Shown here: one piece after another, positions 57,114-64,000 of the stretch
Numbering within the stretch: position 1 is the stretch's first letter
How the letters are laid out: each line of letters starts with the position of its first letter
Assembly (NCBI RefSeq): GCF_007362475.1
Contig: NZ_CP041687.1
Coordinates: forward strand, 992,001-1,056,000
DNA: 64,000 nucleotides
Direction of reading: 5' to 3'
From: Chryseobacterium sp. SNU WT5
GTDB taxonomy: Bacteria; Bacteroidota; Bacteroidia; Flavobacteriales; Weeksellaceae
The notes under the pieces: model-generated
What the model was told of the DNA's origin: nothing
What the model saw: only the letters and a program-made list of their open reading frames with translations
The model's database searches: none
Position numbers and translations under genes: made by a program

Positions 57114-57198
57114 TTTGAAGCTAGATACAAACCTACTCTCTCTTGGCTATTGACTTTATTATCTTTATTCTTTTATCTTTGTTCTTTCCTCTTATATC

Positions 57199-57594
57199 AT
57201 GAAAGACTTTACTAAAGAACTCGCTTACAAAACTTCCCGCAGCAGTGGCGCTGGCGGGCAAAACGTAAATAAGGTAGAAACTTCGGTAACAGTCACGTGG
57301 AACGTTGGCGAGAGTGAGTGTTTTTCTATTGAAGGAAAAGAGTTAATATTTGAGAAACTCAAAAACCGCATCAACTCTGAAGGAGTTTTACAACTCACAG
57401 TTTCTGAAAGCAGAACACAGTTGCAAAACAAAAAAATTGCGACAGATAAGATCTTACAAATGATCGAAAAATCTTTATTCATCCCCAAATCCCGAAAGGC
57501 CACCAAACCCTCCCGCTCAAAAATCGAAAAACGGATTAAAAACAAAAAGCAGCTTTCTGAGAAGAAGGAAAATCGCAGGTTTAGAGGAGAATAA
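57199..57594 (+). CDS. arfB: Alternative ribosome-rescue factor / peptidyl-tRNA hydrolase ArfB
   Basis: Releases stalled peptides from ribosomes that lack a stop codon. The 131-residue protein has the catalytic GGQ in SSGAGGQNVNKVETSV (about 13-28) and a basic C-terminal tail rich in Lys and Arg (KATKPSRSKIEKRIKNKK) that inserts into the mRNA channel. The length and tail distinguish it from RF1/RF2. Confidence 0.93.
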   Translation: MKDFTKELAYKTSRSSGAGGQNVNKVETSVTVTWNVGESECFSIEGKELIFEKLKNRINSEGVLQLTVSESRTQLQNKKIATDKILQMIEKSLFIPKSRKATKPSRSKIEKRIKNKKQLSEKKENRRFRGE

Positions 57595-57891
57595 CAGTAG
57601 CAACTATAAGTTATCTAAACCTAATTAAGATAGAACATTAGCGCTACGAAATTTTATAACATTAAGGTATGAACACTGCTTTTAATTCTTATTTACCCGA
57701 TTTTCAAACTAAGAATAAAGATTATTTACAAGAGAAACTATTTTTCATTCTAGCCACGATTGCAGAGGAAATTCTTTGTTGTAGTCCTGTGTAAAGAAAA
57801 GACCACAACAAAAGATTGGAACGAAAAGCGGGACCAGGTTTTAAAAAAAAAGCAAAACACACATGCTCTTAAAAAAATTCTATAAATTGAT
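57595..57891. other. Intergenic region with one small candidate frame
   Basis: A 42-codon plus frame at 57669-57797 (MNTAFNSYLPDF... ...ILCCSPV) has a soluble N-part and a hydrophobic end. It has no relatives known to me and no clear promoter, so I list it here and do not call it a gene. Confidence 0.35.
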
Positions 57892-57899
57892 TATCTTTG
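57892..57899 (+). promoter_or_regulatory. -7 box of the deoxyhypusine synthase-like gene
   Basis: TATCTTTG, an exact TAnnTTTG match, 16 bp before the start codon. Confidence 0.65.
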
Positions 57900-57915
57900 C
57901 TAAAATCAAAAAATT

Positions 57916-58890
57916 ATGAGTAAACCGATTACGGAATTTATCGAAAAATATTATCTGCATTTTAATTCTGCAGCTTTGGTAGATGCTTCAAAGGGATATG
58001 TTGCCCATTTGAAAGATGGCGGAAAAATGATGATCACTCTAGCTGGTGCAATGTCAACTGCCGAGATTGGGAAAATTTTAGCTGAAATGATTCGTCAGGA
58101 CAAAGTGCATATTATTTCTTGTACAGGTGCGAACTTAGAAGAAGATTTGATGAATTTGGTTGCACATTCTCATTACAAAAGGGTGCCAAACTACCGAGAT
58201 TTAACGCCCCAAGAAGAGTGGGATTTGATGGAGAAAGGTTTGAATCGTGTTACTGATACTTGCATCCCAGAAGAGGAGGCTTTCCGAAGATTGCAGGAAC
58301 ATATCGTGAAAATCTGGAAAGATGCCGAAGCGAATGGAGAGCGGTTTTTCCCACATGAATACATGTATAAAATGATTTTGTCAGGAGTTTTGGAGCAGTA
58401 TTATGAAATTCCAAGAGAGAATTCCTGGATGATCGCTGCTGCAGAGAAAAACTTGCCGATTGTTGTTCCAGGTTGGGAAGATTCCACCATGGGAAATATC
58501 TTCGCCAGTTACTGTATCAAAGGTGAGTTGAAGTCTTCTACTGTGAAATCGGGAATTGAATACATGATGTATTTAGCAGATTGGTATCCGAAAAATTCAG
58601 GTGGAAAAGGCGTTGGTTTCTTCCAGGTTGGAGGTGGAATCGCTGGTGATTTCCCAATTTGTGTGGTTCCGATGTTGTATCAAGATATGGAAATGACGGA
58701 CACGCCTTTCTGGTCTTATTTCTGTCAGATCTCGGATTCAACAACTTCTTACGGATCTTACTCCGGAGCTGTTCCTAATGAGAAAATCACTTGGGGAAAA
58801 CTGGATATCACTACGCCCAAATATATCGTTGAAAGTGATGCAACCATTTGTGCACCATTGATGTTCTCTTATATTTTAGAGAATTCTTAG
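57916..58890 (+). CDS. Deoxyhypusine synthase family protein
   Basis: NAD-dependent aminobutyl-transfer enzyme family. Bacteria lack eIF5A, so bacterial members probably transfer aminobutyl groups between polyamines (homospermidine synthase-like); this is knowledge of the family, not shown here. The 324-residue protein contains ITLAGAMSTAEIGKIL, ISCTGANLEEDL, VPGWEDSTMGN, and ITWGKLD near 295, where Lys corresponds to the lysine that forms the enzyme-substrate imine in the human enzyme. No polyamine gene is adjacent. Confidence 0.88.
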   Translation: MSKPITEFIEKYYLHFNSAALVDASKGYVAHLKDGGKMMITLAGAMSTAEIGKILAEMIRQDKVHIISCTGANLEEDLMNLVAHSHYKRVPNYRDLTPQEEWDLMEKGLNRVTDTCIPEEEAFRRLQEHIVKIWKDAEANGERFFPHEYMYKMILSGVLEQYYEIPRENSWMIAAAEKNLPIVVPGWEDSTMGNIFASYCIKGELKSSTVKSGIEYMMYLADWYPKNSGGKGVGFFQVGGGIAGDFPICVVPMLYQDMEMTDTPFWSYFCQISDSTTSYGSYSGAVPNEKITWGKLDITTPKYIVESDATICAPLMFSYILENS

Positions 58891-58891
58891 A

Positions 58892-58933
58892 ATGCTAGAT
58901 GCTAGATGTTAGATATTAGATGTTAGATGATAG
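58892..58933. repeat. Heptamer tandem repeat (ATGYTAG x6)
   Basis: Six head-to-tail 7-bp units directly after the stop codon: ATGCTAG, ATGCTAG, ATGTTAG, ATATTAG, ATGTTAG, ATGATAG. Every unit carries TAG, so the tract cannot be translated in that frame. Likely a slippage product of variable length. Confidence 0.85.
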
Positions 58934-58968
58934 AAATCTAAAGTCTGAATTATATTCTAAAATTATAT

Positions 58969-58990
58969 AAACGCCTTTTTCAGGGCGTTT
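58969..58990. terminator. Terminator after the deoxyhypusine synthase-like gene
   Basis: AAACGCC / GGCGTTT with an 8-nt loop and a T8 run on plus. Confidence 0.85.
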
Positions 58991-59055
58991 TTTTTGGTGA
59001 AAATTCAAACCGTAATTTCCATTAACATCTTGAAACGTTTTAAGAAACAAGGCTT

Positions 59056-59202
59056 TTAATCCAAAGAGTTGATCACCACATAATACCGATAAGCCAATAT
59101 CGCTTTTTGAAATTTATTCATTTTCAATGGATCCTGTCCACCAAGCTTTGGCAAAACCTTCTTGTTGAATTTATTAAGAATTATAAAGAATTTCTTTTTC
59201 AT
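59056..59202 (-). CDS. Small basic protein, 48 aa
   Basis: A short frame on the minus strand, MKKKFFIILNKFNKKVLP...MNKFQKAILAYRYYVVINSLD. It is strongly basic with an aromatic Tyr-Arg-Tyr-Tyr end. Very similar short proteins (MKK-FFIILNK-N...RYxVxxxSL) occur in Chryseobacterium-type genomes as I remember, sometimes mislabelled as SsrA-binding protein. It is divergent from the alkyltransferase-like gene and shares with it a palindromic promoter region. Function unknown. Confidence 0.65.
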   Translation of the reverse strand: MKKKFFIILNKFNKKVLPKLGGQDPLKMNKFQKAILAYRYYVVINSLD

Positions 59203-59209
59203 GCATTTA

Positions 59210-59234
59210 TATATTTGTAAATTTCAATTTACAA
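59210..59234. promoter_or_regulatory. -7 box overlapped by a palindrome
   Basis: TATATTTG (59210-59217, plus) leads the alkyltransferase-like gene. It overlaps the perfect palindrome TTGTAAATT-TC-AATTTACAA (59215-59234), a possible operator between two divergent genes. Confidence 0.6.
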
Positions 59235-59255
59235 AATTAGCATTAAACTTATAAA

Positions 59256-59561
59256 GTGAACGAACTATTCAAAAAACAGGTCTTTGAAGTCATCATGATG
59301 ATTCCCGAAGGAAGAGTTACGAGTTACGGCGCAATTGCAAAAGCGGTTGGCTATACTCATCATGCAAGACATGTTGGTAATGCGCTGCGAAATTATGATG
59401 AAGATTTTCCGGCGCATCGCGTTTGTAATTCTTCAGGTAGAATTACGGCAAGTTGTGAACGGGATTTCGTGGGAAAATTAAAAACAGAAGGTGTAGAAGT
59501 GAAAGACGGAAAAATCCAGAATTTCAAAAAAGTGTTTTGGAACCCGCTGGAGGAATTATAG
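59256..59561 (+). CDS. Alkyltransferase-like protein (ATL, MGMT family)
   Basis: DNA-lesion-binding protein of the O6-alkylguanine family. The 101-residue protein starts at GTG and has the helix-turn-helix segment GRVTSYGAIAKAVGY and HVGNALRNY. The site that is PCHR in active methyltransferases reads PAHR (FPAHRVCNS), so the acceptor Cys is Ala and it cannot accept alkyl groups. ATL proteins flag such lesions for nucleotide excision repair. Confidence 0.9.
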   Translation: MNELFKKQVFEVIMMIPEGRVTSYGAIAKAVGYTHHARHVGNALRNYDEDFPAHRVCNSSGRITASCERDFVGKLKTEGVEVKDGKIQNFKKVFWNPLEEL

Positions 59562-59582
59562 TTTCGGATTCTGAAATAAAAA

Positions 59583-59615
59583 AACCTTGCCAAGGTTTAA
59601 AACGCTGACAAGGTT
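59583..59615 (-). terminator. htpG terminator
   Basis: AACCTTGCCA / TGACAAGGTT (one mismatch); on the minus strand it is followed by seven T. A shorter alternative AACCTTG-C-CAAGGTT stem lies inside. Confidence 0.75.
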
Positions 59616-59663
59616 ATATTAGGAAACAAAAAAGTCTTTTCTCTTTGTTCTTTTCTCTTCAAT

Positions 59664-61559
59664 CTACTTACTCAACTGCTGATAACTTCTTTGAATAAAA
59701 TCCGTCAAGTCTTTCCCTTTCAAAAGGTTCTGAGAAAGTTTCGCCAAATCCAGTGCATGCTTGATCTTGGTAATCTTACTTTCCGCATCTTCATTTTTCA
59801 AAATTTCTGCAGCCAACTCACTGTTAGAATTTACCACCAAATTGTACATTTCCGGGAAACCGCTCATTCCAAACATTCCGCCACCGCCGCCGGTTGCCTG
59901 CATGTCTTTCATTCTCCGCATAAATTCCGGTTGCGTGATCATGAACGGCGCTTCAGTACTTTCTAAATCCTCAACTTGAACCGTGAATTTAGTGTCATTC
60001 ACTGCTTCTGTAATATTTTTCTTCAAAGATTCTTTCTCCTCATCATTCAATTTGGAAATCGCTGCATCTTCTTTTTTAATCAAGTTATTTACATGATCTG
60101 CATCAACTCTTGCGAAAGAAATTTTGTCTTTCGACTGTTCTAATTTTTGAATCACATGCGGAACAATTGGAGAATCTAAAAGGAGAACTTCATAACCTTT
60201 GTCTTTCGCAGACTGAATATAACTATGCTGATCATCTGCATTTGTCGCATACAAAATCACAAAATTTCCGTCTTTATCGGTTTGCATCGGCTTTACCTTT
60301 TCTTCCAATTCAGACCATAAATAATATTTACCATCAGTTGTTGGATACAACGCAAACTTGTCAGATTTATCAAAGAATTTATCTTCGGAAATCATCCCAT
60401 ATTCGATGACGATTTTAATGTCATTCCATTTTTGCTCGTAATCTTCGCGATTTTCATTAAATAAAGAAACCATTTTGTCGGCAACTTTTTTCGTGATGTA
60501 AGAAGAAATCTTCTTTACCGCACCGTCAGCTTGAAGATAAGAACGGGACACGTTCAACGGAATATCTGGAGAATCGATTACACCGCGTAATAACATTAAG
60601 AAATCAGGTACAATTCCTTTCACCTCATCAGTAACATAAACCTGATTTTGGTACAACTGAATTTTATCTTTTTCAATATTTAAACCGTTGGTCAATTTCG
60701 GGAAATAAAGAATTCCTGTTAAATTAAACGGATAATCAACATTTAAATGAATATTAAATAAAGGCTCCTCAAATTGCATTGGATACAACTCGTGATAGAA
60801 TTCTTTATAATCAGCATCTGAAAGTTCACTTGGAGCTTTTGTCCACGCCGGTGTTGGATTATTGATGATATTATCAACTTCTACCGTTTCTGCTTTTGCA
60901 TCTTCTGCAGCATCTTCTGCTAAATGCAAAGTTTCAGTTTTCGTTCCAAATTTAATTGGTACCGGCATGAATTTATTGTATTTCAAAAGCAATTCACGAA
61001 TTTTTGATTCTTCTAAAAACTCCGTAGAATCTTCCGCTATATGAAGAATAATTTCAGTTCCACGATCGGTTTTGTCCGTAGTTTCCTCCAAAGTGTATTC
61101 CGGACTTCCATCACATATCCAACGAACCGCAGACTCATCTTTATAAGATTTCGTAACAATTTCTACTTTTTCAGCAACCATAAACGCCGAGTAAAATCCA
61201 AGACCGAAATGACCAATAATTCCCGAATCTTTAGCGGAATCTTTATATTTTTCCAAGAACTCTTCCGCACCGGAAAAGGCCACCTGGTTGATGTATTTTT
61301 CAACTTCCTCCGCCGTCATTCCTATTCCTTGGTCAATAATGCGAAGTGTTTTTGCTTCTTTATCAATTCTAACTTCAATCATCGGATTTCCATAATCCGT
61401 CTTGGCTTCACCAATACTCGTCAGATGCTTCAATTTCAAAGTTGCGTCTGTCGCGTTAGAAATAAGTTCGCGCAAGAAAATTTCGTGATCGCTGTACAAA
61501 AACTTCTTGATTAAGGGAAAAATATTTTCCACCGATACATTAATATTTCCTTTTGTCAT
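59664..61559 (-). CDS. htpG: Chaperone HtpG (Hsp90)
   Basis: Bacterial Hsp90, an ATP-driven folding chaperone. The 631-residue protein has the GHKL nucleotide pocket: LRELISNATDA (about 25-35), IDQGIGMTAEEV (about 75-86) and GHFGLGFYSAFMVA (about 115-128), then the middle domain and dimerisation domain. A TATATTTA box lies upstream on minus at 61580-61587. Confidence 0.98.
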   Translation of the reverse strand: MTKGNINVSVENIFPLIKKFLYSDHEIFLRELISNATDATLKLKHLTSIGEAKTDYGNPMIEVRIDKEAKTLRIIDQGIGMTAEEVEKYINQVAFSGAEEFLEKYKDSAKDSGIIGHFGLGFYSAFMVAEKVEIVTKSYKDESAVRWICDGSPEYTLEETTDKTDRGTEIILHIAEDSTEFLEESKIRELLLKYNKFMPVPIKFGTKTETLHLAEDAAEDAKAETVEVDNIINNPTPAWTKAPSELSDADYKEFYHELYPMQFEEPLFNIHLNVDYPFNLTGILYFPKLTNGLNIEKDKIQLYQNQVYVTDEVKGIVPDFLMLLRGVIDSPDIPLNVSRSYLQADGAVKKISSYITKKVADKMVSLFNENREDYEQKWNDIKIVIEYGMISEDKFFDKSDKFALYPTTDGKYYLWSELEEKVKPMQTDKDGNFVILYATNADDQHSYIQSAKDKGYEVLLLDSPIVPHVIQKLEQSKDKISFARVDADHVNNLIKKEDAAISKLNDEEKESLKKNITEAVNDTKFTVQVEDLESTEAPFMITQPEFMRRMKDMQATGGGGGMFGMSGFPEMYNLVVNSNSELAAEILKNEDAESKITKIKHALDLAKLSQNLLKGKDLTDFIQRSYQQLSK

Positions 61560-61924
61560 GTTAATTGATTTTTAAATTATAAATATAATTTCTCAAAAGA
61601 AACACCAATCTTAAGAAAGTGACATAATGTCAATATTGCATAAATTATTCTATAGTAAATCTGTAAAATCTCCGTTACCATTTCTTTTTTTCACTTTGTC
61701 TATTTACTTAGGAACTAAAAAAATATTAAAGCAGTATTTTTTTATTTTTTATAAATAAAAAGGTTTCGACTGAATCAAATAGTAAAAACTTTTTATTGGT
61801 AATTCAGAAGTTCGTTGAAAAAACATTTTACTCTTTAAAAACACCTTGGTATAATACAATTAAAACAGACTAACATTTATTTAAAATTCTGTAAAACAAT
61901 TGATTAACACAAAGCAATACTTAG
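61560..61924. other. AT-rich upstream region of htpG
   Basis: No gene seen. It holds the htpG -7 box and a small palindrome TTGACATTATGTCA on minus near 61625. Confidence 0.5.
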
Positions 61925-62064
61925 ATAATACCTCTATTTTTCTTGAATTGACAAATATTTTTGTTCTTTTACACTGTTCAAAATGACAAATAGTCAAGCT
62001 ATTTTAATTGAACAACACAAATGATGAAAAATAACCCGCATGTTTAATTACTTGCGGGTTTTTT
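61925..62064 (+). ncRNA. Putative small RNA cassette A
   Basis: In order: block ATAATACCTCTATTTTTCTT (61925-61944); TATTTTTG -7 box (61956-61963); outer stem TGTTCAA/TTGAACA (61975-61981 with 62008-62014) holding inner stem AAATAG/CTATTT; core AACACAAATGATGA (62014-62027); terminator AACCCGCA/TGCGGGTT (62033-62060) with T run. The predicted RNA, about 61970-62064, would be about 95 nt. The layout repeats in cassette B with changed stem bases that still pair. A micro-frame (MMKNNPHV) begins at the core ATG and stops in the terminator loop, so a leader-peptide reading is possible. Confidence 0.6.
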
Positions 62065-62379
62065 AGTTTAATCCTGGCTCCCTATTATTTGAAATAGCAG
62101 TATATTCTTATTTGTTTCCACTAAATTATGTACTTGTACTCTTTTGAAAAAGATAAATTTTATCTTACAAAAATCACTGACTGCAAAATTTGTAATCGAA
62201 AGATGTTTTTTATTTTTCGAATTCTTTTCAACTGAGGTCAATCTGCCTCGAGATTATAATTTTCAAATAAATGTGATCCTCACCTTATTACTACTTTCTG
62301 AAAGTCTAATTTTTTCATAAGCAAAAATAAAAAATTTAAAAAACTAATAATCAAACGCTTAAGTAAAACTAATACCTAT
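62065..62379. other. Spacer between the two RNA cassettes
   Basis: AT-rich, no gene, hairpin or repeat recognised. Confidence 0.5.
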
Positions 62380-62516
62380 ATAATACCTGTGTTTTTCTTT
62401 AAATAAAATTTTTTTTCGTTGATTTACTATGCTTAATTGATACAACGACACAATGTATTTAAGCAACACAAATGATGAGAAAAAGATCCACATTTTTAAA
62501 TAAGTGTGGATTTCTT
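62380..62516 (+). ncRNA. Putative small RNA cassette B
   Basis: Same order as cassette A: block ATAATACCTGTGTTTTTCTT (62380-62399); outer stem TGCTTAA/TTAAGCA (62430-62436 with 62459-62465) with inner stem ATACA/TGTAT; core AACACAAATGATGA (62465-62478); terminator ATCCACA/TGTGGAT (62486-62511). The block-to-stem distance is 30 bp in both. The -7 position here is a poor match (TTTTTTCG). From the ATGATG a 30-codon frame continues through the terminator. Confidence 0.58.
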
Positions 62517-62634
62517 TGTTTATTTCGGATCAGTAAAGACAAACAACTGCTATTCAGAGAATAGAATATCATATTTTTTCTAGATAAAATTCTGTATTTT
62601 TAGCCTCCTTCAACAATGAATTTTCTAGAAAAAA

Positions 62635-64000
62635 TTGAATACTGCCAGATCCGCTTTTATAAGGTACTTCGTATTTTTCGCACTCGTCGTGAGTGGGAAT
62701 CTTTGTACTGCGCAAGAAACTCCTAACGAAACGAAACAGATTGATGCGCTAATTTCAATAGCAAATCAAATGCATGTAGAAGGAAAATCTAAGCAATTAC
62801 TGACGATTTCTAATGACATCATCTCCAGATCCAACAAATTGAAATTCGACAGAGGAATGGTGTATGGGTACTATTATATTGCAAGTTGTTTTTCTTTTGA
62901 TGGAAAGTTTACAAAAAGTAACGAATATTTAAAAAAAGCACAGACCTTTTCTAAATATTTAGACTCAGATTATCGGCAAAACTATAGAATAAATGGTCTA
63001 TTGGCAGATAATTACCGTGACTTAGAACTCTACCAATTATCTATTTCCAGCTATCACAGATCGATGCAGTATTTAAAACACATCAAACTAAAAACTGTAA
63101 TCGACTCCTTATCCCTGGCAACTAATTATGATAATTTAAGCGTACTATATAATGCCATGAATTTGGGTGATTCTGCTTATTATTATTTAAATAAAGATAA
63201 AGCGATTCTAAAGAACATCACTTTCGAAGATGCGTATATAGAGAAATCATCGTGTTATCTGGGATTGGGAACTTACCATTATAAGTTGAATCATATTGAT
63301 TCTGCTACGTTTTACTATGATCAATCTTTGGATTTATTAAAAGGGAAAAATCATCCTTTTGAAATAAGCGCACTATATAGTAAAGCAGAGATCTACGCAA
63401 AAACAGACGATTCTGAGGCTTTAAAATATTTTGAACTCGCTTTAAGTAAAGCAAAAGAGCATGATTTACCAGATCTGCAGGCAGATATTTATAAAGCTAT
63501 TGGTGAAATTTACAGCAGTCGGAAGAATTATAAAGAGGCAAATTGGTATCAAGAAAAATACATGAAGTTAAAGGAGCAGCTAAATCGCTCAAGAACAGGA
63601 CAGCGAGACTTTGCGGTAAATGAGGTCTTAAACCAACAAAAGCAGAAATTTAACAATAATCAAACGAGCAATACTTATAACACTTATGCCGTTCTGGGAG
63701 TTTTTACTTTTCTATTGGTGATCGCGTTATATCTTGTACATAAGTACAGAACTAAAAATGAAAAGATTACAACGGAAACAGAATTATTATTAAACGAAAA
63801 GGAAACGATTATCAGTAAGAAAGAGGAGGAAACACAAGTTTTAAAATTAAAAGTAAACGAATCATTCGAAGAAATCGTACAACTTGCAAAAGACAATTCA
63901 CCTGAATTTTTCTCAAGATTTCAGGAAGTGTACCCGAACTTTGTAACCAATATTATGGGCGTAAATGACAAAATGCGACTTTCTGAACTAACACTCTGCG
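62635..64000 (+). CDS. TPR-containing membrane regulator with C-terminal HTH (partial)
   Basis: Reads off the window end, 455 codons seen. It begins at TTG (62635); the stop TAG three codons earlier and the signal-peptide-like IRYFVFFALVVSGNLCTAQ favour this start. Residues about 40-330 are TPR-type helices (GLGTYHYKLNHIDSATFYYDQSL, then EALKYFELALSKA). A membrane helix YAVLGVFTFLLVIALYLV (about 349-366) and a coiled coil follow, then PEFFSRFQEVYPNF and KMRLSELTLC, where a LuxR-type HTH normally begins in this Bacteroidota family. Probably a membrane-bound sensor-regulator; target genes unknown. Confidence 0.82.
   Translation, partial: MNTARSAFIRYFVFFALVVSGNLCTAQETPNETKQIDALISIANQMHVEGKSKQLLTISNDIISRSNKLKFDRGMVYGYYYIASCFSFDGKFTKSNEYLKKAQTFSKYLDSDYRQNYRINGLLADNYRDLELYQLSISSYHRSMQYLKHIKLKTVIDSLSLATNYDNLSVLYNAMNLGDSAYYYLNKDKAILKNITFEDAYIEKSSCYLGLGTYHYKLNHIDSATFYYDQSLDLLKGKNHPFEISALYSKAEIYAKTDDSEALKYFELALSKAKEHDLPDLQADIYKAIGEIYSSRKNYKEANWYQEKYMKLKEQLNRSRTGQRDFAVNEVLNQQKQKFNNNQTSNTYNTYAVLGVFTFLLVIALYLVHKYRTKNEKITTETELLLNEKETIISKKEEETQVLKLKVNESFEEIVQLAKDNSPEFFSRFQEVYPNFVTNIMGVNDKMRLSELTLC

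Noticed and set aside
62616..62726. ATG-initiated 36-codon frame at the start of the TPR regulator
   Set aside because: It stops after 36 codons in a different frame; the TTG frame gives a signal peptide and continues to the window end.

Overview
The window looks like chromosome from a low-GC member of the Bacteroidota, family Weeksellaceae (Chryseobacterium/Kaistella-like); this placement is inferred from gene content. Supporting signs: many genes follow the Bacteroidota -7 box TAnnTTTG rather than a sigma-70 -10; lipoproteins and M1, SusC/SusD and DUF4846 proteins are of flavobacterial type; a class II HMG-CoA reductase is present; and start codons mostly lack a strong Shine-Dalgarno. I found no tRNA, rRNA, CRISPR array, prophage or conventional insertion sequence.

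Layout. 1-4.2 kb: RNase P RNA (minus), an MscS channel, sucC and a phosphatidylserine decarboxylase-type enzyme. 4.2-8.9 kb: a periplasmic copper module (HYC_CC_PP protein, DUF3347, DUF305, and a multicopper oxidase whose C-terminus resembles CopB), next to a separately terminated azurin lipoprotein. 9.1-13.7 kb: seven tightly packed minus-strand genes led by HMG-CoA reductase. 13.8-20 kb: a DUF4846 lipoprotein, an ABC-F ATPase and clpB, separated by a gene-free stretch with a repeated motif. 20.3-23.7 kb: paaE, an 86-aa unknown, and paaA without paaB/C/D, then hutG. 24-28.1 kb: acpP-fabF-rnc-IPExxxVDY-pyk. 28.6-33.2 kb: groESL and an M1 peptidase. 33.4-37.1 kb: HupE/UreJ-like, DUF6702, ACP phosphodiesterase, a RAYT transposase bracketed by two identical palindromes, and radA. 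37.4-38.1 kb: a lipoprotein gene broken by a one-base frameshift. 38.3-44.6 kb: a six-gene lipid cluster matching the E. coli ynbABCD gene set plus an SDR and a patatin-like protein whose catalytic residues are replaced. 45-61.6 kb: pyrG, yidC, rnhB, a SusC/SusD pair, argS, menE-like, arfB, a deoxyhypusine synthase-like gene, a 48-aa ORF, an alkyltransferase-like protein and htpG. The last 2.4 kb holds two matching small-RNA-like cassettes and the start of a TPR/HTH regulator that runs off the window.

How the genes work together. The copper genes form one secreted or periplasmic detoxification unit. The ynb-like cluster contains every step type needed to make and modify a phospholipid (CDP-DAG synthesis, head-group transfer, phosphatase, reductase, methyltransferase/hydrolase), but its product is not known to me. 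acpP-fabF-rnc-pyk joins fatty-acid elongation with RNA processing and glycolysis. clpB, groESL and htpG lie in the same window as separate chaperone loci. The most unusual material is the pair of structured RNA-like cassettes at about 61.9-62.5 kb, which share promoter-like blocks, spacing, a stem-loop that varies by compensating changes, an invariant 14-nt single-stranded core and a terminator. The same core recurs twice at about 17.0-17.2 kb.
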